Shown here: positions 1-9,928 of the stretch, piece by piece
How positions within the stretch are numbered: the stretch's first letter is position 1
How the letters are laid out: the number at the start of each line of letters is the position of its first letter
Source of the DNA: JANMJD01 sp963847945
Lineage (GTDB): Bacteria > Actinomycetota > Acidimicrobiia > Acidimicrobiales > Ilumatobacteraceae
DNA: 64,000 nt
NCBI GenBank assembly: GCA_963847945.1
Contig: CAWKBX010000020.1
Location: 248,001 to 312,000, forward strand
Direction: 5' to 3'
Made by a program: the position numbers and the translations under genes
The notes under the pieces: model-generated
Told to the model about the DNA's origin: nothing
Databases searched by the model: none
The model's input: the letters and a program-made list of their open reading frames with translations, nothing else

Positions 1-2
1 AC

Positions 3-217
3 CAGACCATCGAACGCCCGGGCTATGAACTCGATGCGGCCATCGAACGGGGTGACTCGGGCGGAGCCGTGATCGTCGACGGACGCCTGGTCGGAATGGT
101 CTGGTCGCGAGCACCGTTTCGGGCGCACGTGGTTGGGCTCTCGACACCATGCCGCTCGCCGCGGTCATCGCCAATCCCCACACCGCAAGCGTCCCGCCGG
201 ATACGCACTGCATCTGA
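3..217 (+). CDS. C-terminal end of a MarP-like trypsin-fold serine protease (partial, frameshifted)
   Basis: The window opens inside this gene. Codons from position 3 read a chymotrypsin-fold C-terminus with the catalytic serine in GDSGGAV, followed by GRLVGMVW, the strand that normally follows the active site. Around 108-120 the frame changes and the protein continues as GARGWALDT and on to a TGA at 215-217. MarP-type periplasmic proteases end in the same way, with a GTGYAL-like strand. MarP in mycobacteria is an acid-stress protease with N-terminal membrane helices, which would lie upstream of this window. The shift is a one-base loss (or two-base gain). The protease family is clear; the MarP subgroup is inference. 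Confidence 0.6.
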
Positions 218-316
218 ACCAACGATCCGCCGGCCGATGACGACGTCTGTCACGACGTCTAGGAGCTCGGGCGTCTACGGTTCTGGCCAATCCTCTCAGC
301 CTTTCCGGAATGACCC

Positions 317-1572
317 ATGATCACCCACCCACCTGAACGCGTCGTCATCGTCGGGGCGGGCGAATGCGGCATTCGTACCGCCGCCAACCTGCGCGAACAA
401 CGGTGGGGCGGCGCATTGATCGTTGTCGGCGACGAGCCCGAGATTCCCTACGAACGGCCGCCGCTGTCGAAGGTCGGCATCGACCCCGCCCAGGGTGCCG
501 ATTCACCCCCGATCGTCCCGACCGACCGATTCGCCGATCTCGACCTCGAGTTCATCAGCGGCGTGACGGTCACGACCATCGACCGAGAGCAACGCGCGGT
601 GGTCGTCGATCACGGCCGGGCAATACCCTACGACCGACTGGTGTTGGCCACTGGGGCTCGGGCCCGCCGCCCGGCGATCATCGGCGGCGAAGCCATTCTC
701 ACTCTGCGCACCATCGCTGACCTGCGTAAACTCCGTCATCAGCTCACACCGAAAGCTCGCCTCGTCGTCATCGGTGGCGGATTCATCGGTCTCGAGGTGG
801 CCGCCGGAGCCGTGGAGCGCGGCTGCGAGGTGGTTGTGCTCGAGTTCGCCCACCAACTGATGAGCCGCGTGGTCCCGGCGATGGTCGCCAGCGTCGTCGA
901 ACTCCGCCACCGCGAGGCCGGAGTCGACCTGCGACTCGGCATTGGAGTCGAGTCGATCGAGTCGGTCGGCACCCGCCACCGCCTGCAGCTGACCGACGGA
1001 TCGAGCATCTCGTGTGACGTCGTCGTCGCCGGCGTCGGAGCGCTGCCGAACACCGAACTCGCCGCCGCCTGCGGGCTGGCGATCGACAACGGCATCGCCG
1101 TCGACAGCCGACTGCGAACCTCCGATCCGGCGATTTTCGCCGGCGGCGACTGCTGTTCGTTCCCCCATGCCCTCTACGGCGACCGTCGGATCCGCCTCGA
1201 AGCGTGGCGCAATGCCGTGGAACACGCCGAGCTTCTCGCCGCGAACGTGCTCGGCGGGAGCGAGCCTGCGACACGGTGCCGTGGTTCTGGTCGGACCAAT
1301 ACGAGTTGGGCCTGCAGATCGCCGGGCTCCATGCCGCCGCGGTCCACGACGTGGTCCGGCGCCGGCCAGACGGTGCCGAGGTTCGCTTCGGGCTCAACTA
1401 CGACGGGCGACTCGTGTCGGCCAGCGGCGTCGCCGAAGGCACGACGATCGCCAAGGACATCCGGCTCGCCGAGATGCTTATCGCCAACCGCGCCACACCC
1501 CGAGTCACCGAATTGGCCGACCCGTCGTTCAACCTGCGATCACTGCTCAAGGACGGTCGCGGCGAGTCGTAA
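317..1572 (+). CDS. FAD-dependent NAD(P)H:ferredoxin reductase-like oxidoreductase (one frameshift)
   Basis: A pyridine nucleotide-disulfide oxidoreductase of the ferredoxin/rubredoxin reductase type. The N-terminus has the FAD Rossmann motif VGAGECG, the second dinucleotide site VIGGGFIGLE follows at about residue 150, and FAGGDCC supplies the FAD-ribityl contact. Near 1262-1275 the frame shifts by a missing base. In the new frame come VPWFWSDQY and LQIAG, the hallmark of the C-terminal reductase domain, to a TAA at 1570-1572. Restored length is about 418 aa, normal for the family. It would pass electrons from NAD(P)H to a ferredoxin feeding a P450 or dioxygenase; no such partner is adjacent. 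Confidence 0.85.
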
Positions 1573-1575
1573 CGC

Positions 1576-1595
1576 CGAGCGGACCCACCCGCTCG
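1576..1595. terminator. Hairpin between converging genes
   Basis: CGAGCGG and CCGCTCG form a perfect 7-bp stem around a 6-nt loop, in the 31-bp gap between the reductase stop and the GntR stop. There is no clear T tract, so it would act as a symmetric hairpin for both transcripts. Confidence 0.45.
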
Positions 1596-1603
1596 CCTCC
1601 AGC

Positions 1604-2345
1604 TCAGCTCTCGAAAACGGTCATTTCGACGGCGTAGTTCGACGCGTCGAAGACGTGTTCACCAACCTCGATCGGTGTGCCCGAGTCATCGCGCATCACC
1701 CGCCGCATGGTGAGCAGGGCCGAGCCGACCGGCAGGCCGAGGAGGGCGGCGTCGGTCGGCGACGCCGATCGAGCCCCGATTCGCTGCAACGCCGAATGGG
1801 GCCGTACGCCGCGGGCTTGCATCAGCGCATACAGACCGGTCCGGGCCAACTGCACGGTGGTCAGCTGACCCGCCGCATCGACGGTCAACCAGTTCCGCAT
1901 GATCGCCAAGCGACGTCCATCGGCCGACCGACAACGTTCGATATAGACCACTTGACTACCGGGGGCGATCTCCAGGTCCGCGGCAATCGCTACGTCGGCG
2001 ACGACGCGCTCATGGGTGATCACGTTCGTCGACGATGCCCGCCCCTGCGCACGCAAGTCGTCATGGAGGCTCGACAGCGTCGCCGACCGGCGGACCTGGG
2101 CGCTGACGACCTGCGTACCGACGCCCCTGCGCCGCACGAGCAAACCGCGTTCGACCAGGTCTTGCATCGCCTGGCGGACCGTGGGACGCGAGTACCTGCC
2201 ACAAACCCGCCAACTCGATCTCGTTGTCGAAATAGCTGCCCTTGGCGAGTCGGCCATCCTCGATCGCCGCCTCGATTTGGCGCGCCAACTGGTGATACAG
2301 CGGGACCGGGCTGAGGCGATCGAGCGTGATCTGAATGTCAATCAC
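1604..2345 (-). CDS. GntR/HutC-family transcriptional regulator (one frameshift)
   Basis: The N-terminus starting at the GTG at 2345 reads VPLYHQLARQIEAAIEDG, the classical first helix of the GntR winged helix. After a frameshift near 2195-2205 the recognition part SRPTVRQAMQDLVERGLL follows, then a UTRA ligand-binding domain (SSLHDDLRAQG to the end). Restored length is about 247 aa, as expected for the HutC subfamily. The shift is one surplus base in the reading direction. An ATG at 2417 would extend the protein by 24 unlikely residues, so GTG is preferred. It converges on the ferredoxin reductase gene; the ligand and targets cannot be told. Confidence 0.8.
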
Positions 2346-2474
2346 GACGCTGACCTCGGCTCGGACATGCCCGAGAGCGTAGGCGCGGAGTTTGCCGGTT
2401 TGAGTGGTGCGGCGCACACCTTGTTGGCGTCCGCGGCTTCCCCTGCGATCGTCCCCCGTCCAAGGGAGTCAGTT

Positions 2475-2951
2475 ATGTCCTTCATCAGTCCCGCCCACAC
2501 GCCCGCTCACGAGTTCGACCAGTTCGTGATCATCCGTCCGTGGATCGACCCGATCGTCGAATCGATCGGCTACGAGCCATCCAGTCGTTACGTCGAGTTG
2601 TTTTGGCTCGGGGTGCTCGGCCCGAGCGCGACGTGGTTGTTGCGGCGGATCGTCGATGGGTTCGAGGCCTACCCCGAGGGCTACGAGATCGATCTCGTCG
2701 AGACCGCGGCCGCGCTGGGTTTGAGCTTCACGCCGGGCAAGCACGGTCCGTTTCCCCGAGCGTTGCAGCGTTGCGTGCTGTTCGGCCTGGCCAGCAACAC
2801 ATTCCAGGGCCTGGCCGTGCGGCGGCTGATCCCCCCGTTGTCGACCCGCCACCTCGACCGGCTACCCGTCCATCTGCGTGCTGCCCACCAGCACTGGATC
2901 ACCGCGGCGCGACCGCAGTTGCCTTATGCCGCGGTGCCCGGCGCGGCGTAG
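2475..2951 (+). CDS. Conserved-looking hypothetical protein, 158 aa
   Basis: An intact frame from an ATG at 2475 to a TAG at 2949-2951. The sequence is helical and mostly soluble, with a central ELFWLGVLGPSATWLLRRI segment and a PFPRALQRCVLFGLA segment that suggests a winged-helix-like or helical bundle fold. No catalytic motif is visible and I do not recognise a family. Its last 28 bases overlap the 3' end of the converging aminopeptidase gene. It lies divergently from the GntR regulator, which could control it. Confidence 0.6.
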   Translation: MSFISPAHTPAHEFDQFVIIRPWIDPIVESIGYEPSSRYVELFWLGVLGPSATWLLRRIVDGFEAYPEGYEIDLVETAAALGLSFTPGKHGPFPRALQRCVLFGLASNTFQGLAVRRLIPPLSTRHLDRLPVHLRAAHQHWITAARPQLPYAAVPGAA

Positions 2952-4394
2952 TTGGCCACGAGGTCGATCAGCAGGCGGGTGCCGAATGCCGTCGCTCCGC
3001 GGCTCAGCCAGCCGTCATCGGCATCGACGTTCATCGGCCCGGCGATGTCGAGGTGGGCCCAGGGAATGTCACCGACGAACTCGTTGAGGAACAACGAAGC
3101 GGTGATTGCCCCGCCGTACGGCCCGCCGATGTTCTTCATGTCAGCAACATTGGAGTCGAGCAGCTTGCGATACTCCTTGGCGAGCGGAAGCTGCCAGACC
3201 TGCTCATCGGTGCGGGCCGAGGCGGCCTTGACCTGGTCGATCCAGCGCTGGTGATTGCCGATCACACCGGCGATCTTCAGGCCGAGCGCGCTCGATACAC
3301 GCCCCGGTCAGCGTGGCGATGTCGACGATCGCGTCGGGCTTGTCCTCGACCGCCAACGACAGGGCGTCGGCGAGCACGAGGCGGCCCTCGGCATCGGTGT
3401 TGTGGATCTCGACGGTCTTGCCGTTGCGGATCGTCATCACATCACCGAGCTTGAGGGCACTGCCCGACGGCATGTTGTCGGTGCACATCAGGTAGCCGGT
3501 GACCTTGGCTTTGACCTTCATGCGCCTTGAGCACCGACATCGCCCCGAGCACCGCGGCGGCGCCGCACATGTCCATCTTCATGTTGACGTGCATGCCGTC
3601 GGACGGCTTGAGGCTGATGCCGCCCGAGTCGTACATCACGCCCTTGCCGACGAGGGCGATGTGGCCCTTGGGGCTGCGCGGCGTGTAGGTGAGCTTGATC
3701 ATCCGCGGCGGCTCGGTCGACCCGGCGTTGACGCCGAGCAGGCCGCCAAGGCGCATCTCGGCTGCCTGTTGCTCGTCGATGACCTCGACCGTCAGGCCCG
3801 AGGTGGCGGCGACCTCGACGGCCTTGTCGGCCATCATCGGGGCGGTCAGGTGGGCAGGCGGGGTGTTCGCCAGGTCGCGAGCGAGACAGGCGGCTCCGGC
3901 CGCGGCCATGTCCGCGTTCGGCCCCGGCGGTCGCGGCCGACCGCTCGACCGGCACCGACGACGAGGGTGACTCGTTCGAGCTTCGACGCCCCCGACTTGT
4001 CGGCCTTGAAGTCGACGTAGCGATATGCAGCGAGCATGACGCCTTCGACGACGCGCCTGGGCGGCCGCCCGGGCGTCGACCGCGGCGAGATCGGCCAGCG
4101 TCGTCGCCAACGTGGCCCGCTTCGAGGCGGCGCGGGCCAGCGACGCTGCCGGCGTTGCGCAGCGAGGCGACCGTCAGTTCCTTCGGGATTGCCGATACCG
4201 ACGGCGATGAGAGTCGGGCCGGTCGCCGTGGGAAGGGCCAGGATCTGACCGGGCTTGCCCTCGAATCCGTGGGCCGCAAGCGTGGCTCGCGACAGCCCGA
4301 GGCTTCTGGGAACCGGCCCTTCGCTGGCAACCGGGACTCCCACGACATCGGTGTCGCGAGGAACGGAACGGGCGACTTCCACGTTGAGACTCAT
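2924..4394 (-). CDS. pepA: Leucyl aminopeptidase, M17 family (at least six frameshifts)
   Basis: A cytosolic zinc/manganese aminopeptidase. Read on the minus strand, the gene starts with MSLNVEVARSVPRDTD. Metal-site segments appear in order: LVGKGVMYDSGG, MKMDMCGAAAVLGA, and the M17 signature NTDAEGRL near 3390. The C-terminus is DGWLSRGATAFGTRLL. The frame has to be changed near 4165, 4060, 3960, 3930, 3520 and 3290, and each change is a surplus base in the reading direction. Restored length of about 490 aa matches the family. Preserved protein sequence in every segment argues for base-call error rather than gene decay. Confidence 0.9.
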
Positions 4395-4616
4395 GACTCC
4401 AGTCTGCTCGGTTGATCAGAGATCTGCACGGACCGTCACGACGGCCTACCGTGCACGTCGGAGGAAATCTGGACGTCCGTTCGGCACGTGCGTCGGAACA
4501 ACCGCGGTACGATGATTGCGCGCGCGAACTGAACGCCACCTCGAACCGATCTCGTTCGTCGGACGTATCTGTCATTCGAGATCGATTCCCGGTCCACTAT
4601 CCGCACAGGAGTTCCC
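4395..4616 (+). promoter_or_regulatory. Divergent intergenic region upstream of the YceI gene
   Basis: These 222 bp separate the divergent pepA and YceI genes and should hold promoters for both. A purine-rich ribosome binding site, CAGGAG, lies a few bases before the ATG at 4617. I see no strong palindrome. Confidence 0.4.
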
Positions 4617-5429
4617 ATGAAACGCTGGCAGAAACGCACCCTGGCCGCCGTGATCGCCGTCCCCGTCCTGGTCTTCGCGGCAATCCTGATCTACGCCAAG
4701 GTCATCAACAAGGCCGACACCGCAGCCGCTGATGAGTTCAAGGATCGCGCGGCGCAGGCCCAGCAGTCCACGACGATCGCCCCCACGACATCGGTGGCCG
4801 TGGCGACATCCGAGTCATCCGTCACCGTTGACGCCGTCGCCACGACGGCACCGGTGGCAGCGACCGTCCCCGAGACGACCTCGGCCCCCGCTGCCGACGA
4901 TCCGCTGTCGGGAGCGTGGACCGTCGATGTCACAGGCGACATCTACGTCGGTTACCGCGTCGAGGAAGTCCTCGCCGGGGTCAACACGACGGCCACGGGG
5001 CGAACCACGCAGGTCACCGGGAGCACGACGATCGACGGGTTGACGTTGTCTGCGGCCGGGTTCACCGCCGACGTCGCCTCGATCAAGAGCGACCAGTCCC
5101 GACGCGACGGTCAGTTCACCGGGCGAATCATGCAAGCCGACCAGTTCCCGACCGCATCATTCACGCTCACCCAGCCGGTCACCCTGGCCGGACTACCCGC
5201 CGAAGCCGAGGTAGTGACGGTCAGCGCGACGGGTGACCTGACGCTGCATGGAGTGACCAAATCGGTTACCTTCGACCTGCAGGGATTCGTCGCCGGAGGC
5301 AAGGTCACCGTCACGGGAGCAATCCCAATCCTGTTCTCGGACTACGCGATCGAAGACCCGTCACTTGGACCCGTCGCGACCGAAGACAATGGGCTTCTGG
5401 AGTTCCTCTTGGTGCTTACCAAGGGGTAA
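4617..5429 (+). CDS. Membrane-anchored YceI-family protein, 270 aa
   Basis: One N-terminal membrane segment (about residues 9-28) is followed by a Thr/Ser/Ala/Val-rich linker (about 45-95) and a YceI domain from GAWTVDVTG to the end. YceI proteins are lipocalin-like barrels binding isoprenoids or similar lipids. Typical features are GRIMQADQFPTASF and LTLHGVTKSVTF. The topology puts the barrel outside the membrane on a flexible stalk. The gene is intact, with a good ribosome binding site. Its neighbours do not suggest a substrate. Confidence 0.85.
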   Translation: MKRWQKRTLAAVIAVPVLVFAAILIYAKVINKADTAAADEFKDRAAQAQQSTTIAPTTSVAVATSESSVTVDAVATTAPVAATVPETTSAPAADDPLSGAWTVDVTGDIYVGYRVEEVLAGVNTTATGRTTQVTGSTTIDGLTLSAAGFTADVASIKSDQSRRDGQFTGRIMQADQFPTASFTLTQPVTLAGLPAEAEVVTVSATGDLTLHGVTKSVTFDLQGFVAGGKVTVTGAIPILFSDYAIEDPSLGPVATEDNGLLEFLLVLTKG

Positions 5430-5499
5430 GGGCCGCGTATAGAGTCGCGCTCGGGGACGGCCACTCAGGCGACCCCGCAGGACATGAGGTGATATTCAA

Positions 5500-5700
5500 G
5501 TGGCAAACGGCGTCGTCAAGTTCTTCAACGATCAGAAGGGCTACGGCTTCATTAAGCGAGATGATGGGGACGACCTGTTCGTCCACTTCTCCAACATCGA
5601 GGGCAAGGGCTTCAAGAAGCTCGAAGAGGGCCAGAACGTGGAGTTCGAGGTTGCCGAAGGCCGCAAGGGCCTCGAGGCGACCAACGTCCGCGTCGTCTGA
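5500..5700 (+). CDS. Cold-shock domain protein, 66 aa
   Basis: A full-length CspA-type single-strand nucleic acid chaperone. RNP1 reads KGYGFI and RNP2 reads DLFVHFS, both intact. The start is a GTG at 5500 preceded by an AGGTGA-like site. The length and the acidic/basic alternation are typical of actinobacterial CspA/CspB proteins. The 70 bp upstream probably form a structured leader, as is usual in this family, but I could not define one. Confidence 0.95.
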   Translation: MANGVVKFFNDQKGYGFIKRDDGDDLFVHFSNIEGKGFKKLEEGQNVEFEVAEGRKGLEATNVRVV

Positions 5701-5714
5701 TACCCGTTCCCTTG

Positions 5715-5733
5715 GCACTCAATCGGCGAGTGC
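5715..5733 (+). terminator. Hairpin after the cold-shock gene
   Basis: GCACTC and GAGTGC form a 6-bp stem with a 7-nt loop, followed by TT. It starts 15 bases after the csp stop and overlaps the stop of the converging ABC gene, so it can serve both strands. Confidence 0.5.
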
Positions 5734-7545
5734 TTCCGTATCCGTTTCTTGCGCATCCGTGACAGCCGGCTGACTTCGCGCCCACGCCTCGGCAAGAGCC
5801 CGATATCTCCCCCGGTCCATGGCCATGAGGTCGTCATGCGTGCCGTACTCGGTCAGTTCTCCGCCGTCGACGACGCCGATTCGGTCGGCCCGACGCACGG
5901 TGGAGAGTCGATGGGCCACGACAATCACCGTTCGTTCGTTCATGAGATGTTCCATGGCGGCCTCCACCTCGGCCTCGGTACCGGGGTCGAGGTTGGAGGT
6001 TGCCTCATCCAAGACCAGCACTGCCGGGTCGACCAGCGCGGCCCGAGCCAACGAAACCAGTTGCCGCTCCCCCGCCGACAGTCGGCTCCCTCGCTCGCGG
6101 ACCTCGGTATCGAGCCCGTCGTCGAAGCGCTCGAAGTGGTCCCATGCCCCGATTCGTTTGACCGCCGCGTCAACCTCGGCGTCGGTGGCCGTGGGCTTGG
6201 CCAGGCGCACGTTGTCCCTGATCGTGCCACCGAACAAGAACCCCTCCTGGGGGACGACGGCGATACCCGTCCGCAGCGATTGGGTAGAGATCTGGCGCAG
6301 ATCGACCCCGCCGTAGGTGATCGAACCGCTCGTCGGGTCGTACATGCGGGCGATCAGCTTGGCCAACGTCGACTTGCCCGCTCCCGTCGGGCCGACCAGG
6401 GCGAGCCGTTGGCCGGGGGGCACCGACAACGAAACTCCCGACAAGACCTGCTTGCCGGTCGCATAGCTGAAGCCCAGATCACGGACCTCGATCGACGCGT
6501 CTGCCGGCAGGTCGACCGCGTCATCGGCTTCGACCACGTCGGGTTCGGTGTCGATCAAGGCGTAGAGCTTGTGCAGCGCCGCCGCGGCCGATTGCATCGA
6601 GTTGTACATCTGCGAGAGCATCTGCACCGGTTCGAACAGGCTGGAGAGCAGCAACACGAAAGCCGTGACGGTGCCGAGCGATACCCGGCCGTCGTGGACC
6701 ATCCAGCCGCCGACGCCGACGATCAGGGCGGTGCCGATCATGCCCGCCAACTCGATCAGCCCGAAGTACCAGGTGGATACCTTGACGCTGTGCCGGTGCG
6801 CGGCGAACAGGCTGGCGTTGGAGGCGTGGAACCGGCGGATCTGCTCGGTCTCGCGGGCGTAGCCCTGAATCACCCGCACCCCGCTGAGGCCCTCTTGCAG
6901 CGACGACAGCACATTGCCGACCCGCTCGCGTACCACCAGGTAGGCGGCATTGGCGTCGCGCTGGAACTTGATCGAGGCGATGATGATCACCGGAAAAACG
7001 ATCAACACGACCAGCGTCAGCTGCCACGACAGGGTCGCCAAAAGCGCGATGGCCAGCACGATCAGCAGCGACGCCGACAGGAACTGGAGCAGCCCCCACT
7101 GGACGATCTCGGCCATCGCCTCGATGTCGGCGGTCATCCGGGCGACCAGCACGCCGGCCTTCTCGCGGTCGAAGAAGGCCATCGATTGGCGCATCAGATG
7201 ACGGAACACCCGCACCCGAAGGTCGCGAAGGAAGCCCTCGCCCGCCCGGTTGACGAACACGAACTGCTGACGCGACACCACGTAGTTGAAGCACACCACG
7301 AGCACGTAGCCGATGACCGCGATGTTGAGCGCCCGCCCGTTGCCGCGGCGGATGCCATGGTCGATCCCGGCGCGGACCAGTAACGGTCCGGCCAAGGTGC
7401 ACAACACCGACAGGGTGACGAACCCGAACGCGCCGTACATCTGCGGACGGTGATCGCGGGCGTCGGAAAGGATCCGTCGGCCGACGTTGCGGGCCTGCGC
7501 CCGGTCGATGCGATCTTCGGGGGCGACTCCCCCACCGGCCCACAT
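5719..7545 (-). CDS. ABC exporter half-transporter (permease-ATPase fusion), second subunit
   Basis: A 608-aa ABC type-1 exporter. Six membrane segments fill the N-terminal half. The nucleotide-binding domain follows with Walker A GPTGAGKST, a degenerate signature RLSAGERQLVSLARA, Walker B VLVLDEATSNLD and the switch His in VAHRLSTV. ATG 7545 was chosen because GGGGGAG precedes it; upstream codons belong to the previous gene in another frame. It follows the other half-transporter by 22 bp, so the two almost certainly form one heterodimeric lipid, peptide or drug exporter like TmrAB or Rv1272c/Rv1273c. The substrate is unknown. Confidence 0.9.
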   Translation of the reverse strand: MWAGGGVAPEDRIDRAQARNVGRRILSDARDHRPQMYGAFGFVTLSVLCTLAGPLLVRAGIDHGIRRGNGRALNIAVIGYVLVVCFNYVVSRQQFVFVNRAGEGFLRDLRVRVFRHLMRQSMAFFDREKAGVLVARMTADIEAMAEIVQWGLLQFLSASLLIVLAIALLATLSWQLTLVVLIVFPVIIIASIKFQRDANAAYLVVRERVGNVLSSLQEGLSGVRVIQGYARETEQIRRFHASNASLFAAHRHSVKVSTWYFGLIELAGMIGTALIVGVGGWMVHDGRVSLGTVTAFVLLLSSLFEPVQMLSQMYNSMQSAAAALHKLYALIDTEPDVVEADDAVDLPADASIEVRDLGFSYATGKQVLSGVSLSVPPGQRLALVGPTGAGKSTLAKLIARMYDPTSGSITYGGVDLRQISTQSLRTGIAVVPQEGFLFGGTIRDNVRLAKPTATDAEVDAAVKRIGAWDHFERFDDGLDTEVRERGSRLSAGERQLVSLARAALVDPAVLVLDEATSNLDPGTEAEVEAAMEHLMNERTVIVVAHRLSTVRRADRIGVVDGGELTEYGTHDDLMAMDRGRYRALAEAWARSQPAVTDAQETDTEALAD

Positions 7546-7567
7546 CAGACTCCCCCGCCGACCCGCA

Positions 7568-9351
7568 TCAGCCGGCCACCACGGGCTCATCGATCGCCGA
7601 GTCGGTGTCGTGGGCGGCCCAGGCCGAGAGCACATCGCGGTAACGCGGTTCGGTGTCGAGCAGGTGCTGATGGGCGCCGATGGCCGCCACCCGGCCCTGA
7701 TCAAGCAGCACCACCGAGTCGGCCAGGGCGATGGTTGCCGGACGATGAGCAATCACGATCGTGGTCCGGCCATCCATCACGGTGGCCAGCGCGTCGCGGA
7801 TCTCGTGCTCCTTGGCCGGGTCGACCGCCGAGGTGGCATCGTCGAGGATGAGTACCCGGGGGTCGGCAACGATCGCTCGGGCGATCGCAATGCGCTGGCG
7901 TTGTCCACCCGACAACGAGTAGCCGCGCTCACCGAGAACCGTGTCGTAGCCATCGGGCAGGTTCTCGATGAAGTCCCCCGCGCCTGCCAACGCCGCGGCC
8001 CGCTCGATCGTTTCGATCGATGCGTCGGGCCGGGCGAATGCGATGTTCGCCCGCACGGTGTCGTGGAAGAGAAACGTGTCTTCGAAGACGACGCTGACGG
8101 ACCGGCGCAACACGTCGAGGTCGAGTTCTCGCAGGTCACAGCCATCAAGACGGATGCCGCCCGATTGGGGATCGTAGAACCGCAGGAGTAACCGAGCCAC
8201 CGTCGACTTACCCGAACCGGTCGCCCCGACAAGGGCGATCGACCGGCCGGCGGGCACGTCGAGGGTGAACCCGTCAAGGATCGCATCGGCCGCGTCGGTG
8301 TCGTAGGAGAATCGCACGCCTTCGAACCGGACGTGGCCCCCAGGAGCCGGAGGTAGCGCGGCCGGGTTGGTCGGTGAGGTGACCAGCGACTCGGTGGAGA
8401 GCACCTCGTGGATGCGGGTGAGGGCGGCGGCGGCCCGTTGTCCGAAGGCGACAGTCATGCCGATGGTTCGCAACGGTTGGATCATCAGGGCGACGTAGAC
8501 GTTGAAGGCGACCAACTCGCCGATTGTCATCTGCCCGTCGAGCACCCGGTGACCTCCGATGCCGAGCACCGCGATCTGCCCGAGCGCGGGGAGTACGTCG
8601 ATGCCGGGCAGGAAGGCGCTGCGGATACGGGCCGCACCGAGCGAGTTCTGCCGGATCGCGTCGGCCTCGGCGGTCAACAGGTCGATTTGGCGCTGTTCCG
8701 CTCCGAAACCTTTGACGACCCGCACTCCGGTCACCGATTCCTCGACGACGGTCGCCAGCTGCGCTTGGCGGGCCTGGACGGTGACCAGCGTCGGGTGGAT
8801 GCGCAGCGAGAACCGTCGCGACAGCAGGTTGACGAGCGGCAGCGGAGCGAGGGCAACGAGGGCCAGGACGGGCTGGGAGAGAAAAGGATGACGATGATCG
8901 CCGCCACCATCAACAGGTTCGAGATGGTCAGCGGAATCATCACGACGAAACCCTGAACCTGTTGCAGGTCGCTTGATGCCCGGCTCATCAATTGGCCGGT
9001 CTGAGCGCGGTCGTGATAGCCGACATGCAGGTGCAACACGTGCTCGAAGATGCGGTTACGCAGGCGTTGTTCGAGTCGGCGACTCTCGGTGAACGAGGCG
9101 TAACGACGCAAGGCCGTGAACAACCCGGCGACCAATCCGGCCGCGATGATCAGCATCGACCAGCCGACCAGGCTGCCGTCTCGGACGATGCCCCGGTCGA
9201 TCGCCAGTTGGGTGAGGCGAGGCACGGTGACCTTGGCGGCGCTCCACACGATGCCGATGAAGATCGCTCGAACGAGGCCACGCCGCTGATCGTGCAGGGC
9301 GACGGTCAGCACCTTCCAGCTCTCCCGGAGGTTGAGCGCGGTCGACTGCAT
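7568..9351 (-). CDS. ABC exporter half-transporter, first subunit (one frameshift)
   Basis: Partner of the downstream half-transporter. From ATG 9351 the membrane domain reads through DRRGLVRAIF and SRASSDLQQVQGF to VILF near 8880, where one base is missing. It resumes with the coupling region ahead of TGVRVVKGFGAEQ. The ATPase domain has Walker A GATGSGKST, signature YSLSGGQRQRIAIARA and Walker B VLILDDATSAVD. The acidic residue after Walker B is D rather than E, so this is probably the degenerate ATPase site of the heterodimer, with the partner (DEATS) hydrolysis-competent. Restored length is about 594 aa. Confidence 0.88.
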
Positions 9352-9413
9352 GATGATCGAGGGTACCCGGGGGTCGCTCAACGGATCGGATCGTTTTGCG
9401 TAGGGTGCGGCCC

Positions 9414-9695
9414 ATGGGAATTTTCGCGTGGATCGCGATGGGCTTGATCGCCGGGCTGCTGGCGCGTTGGGTCGTGCGTGACGACCGCAGCGGCTGCCTC
9501 TACACGATCGCCGTCGGCGTCCTCGGCGCACTGATCGGCGGAGCGCTCGCTCAGAAGGCCGGCAAAGACGGCCTCGGTGACGACCTGACCCTCCGCTCGG
9601 TCATCGTCGCCTTCCTCGGCGCGGTGCTCCTGCTTCTCGCCCTGCAGGCGATCCAGGGCCGCCTCGGCCGAAGGAAGAACCGCAAGCGCCGCTGA
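9414..9695 (+). CDS. GlsB/YeaQ/YmgE-family small membrane protein, 93 aa
   Basis: A small integral membrane protein with three hydrophobic segments (about residues 3-18, 29-46 and 62-80) and a very basic C-terminus ending RRKNRKRR. MGIFAWIAMGLIAGLLARW is the diagnostic start of the transglycosylase-associated/GlsB family, which is linked to general stress and envelope stability. ATG 9414 is preferred over upstream codons because it matches the family start. It is divergent from the ABC exporter operon, and the 62-bp gap must carry both promoters. Confidence 0.85.
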   Translation: MGIFAWIAMGLIAGLLARWVVRDDRSGCLYTIAVGVLGALIGGALAQKAGKDGLGDDLTLRSVIVAFLGAVLLLLALQAIQGRLGRRKNRKRR

Positions 9696-9928
9696 ACATC
9701 GTCGTGCTCCGTCGCACACTTCTGGACCAGGGGAAATAGCCTCCGGTGCGGACCTCGCCGCGGGCCCCGTCGCCCGCATCCACCTACCCCAACGCGTCCC
9801 CGCCGGCTTCCACGGCAACTGGATGCCCACCTGATCACCGCTCACCGCCTCTCGCCGCACTTTGGCGGGCTTGGGGACGGCCGGACGGGTGAGCGGGCCG
9901 GATGGCTTTGCCCTGCACCGACCGATCG

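Noticed and set aside
317..2314. A single 665-aa frame running through the ferredoxin reductase and on over the GntR gene
   Set aside because: After about 1260 the translation is not protein-like. The true reductase end lies in another frame and the second half is antisense to gntR.
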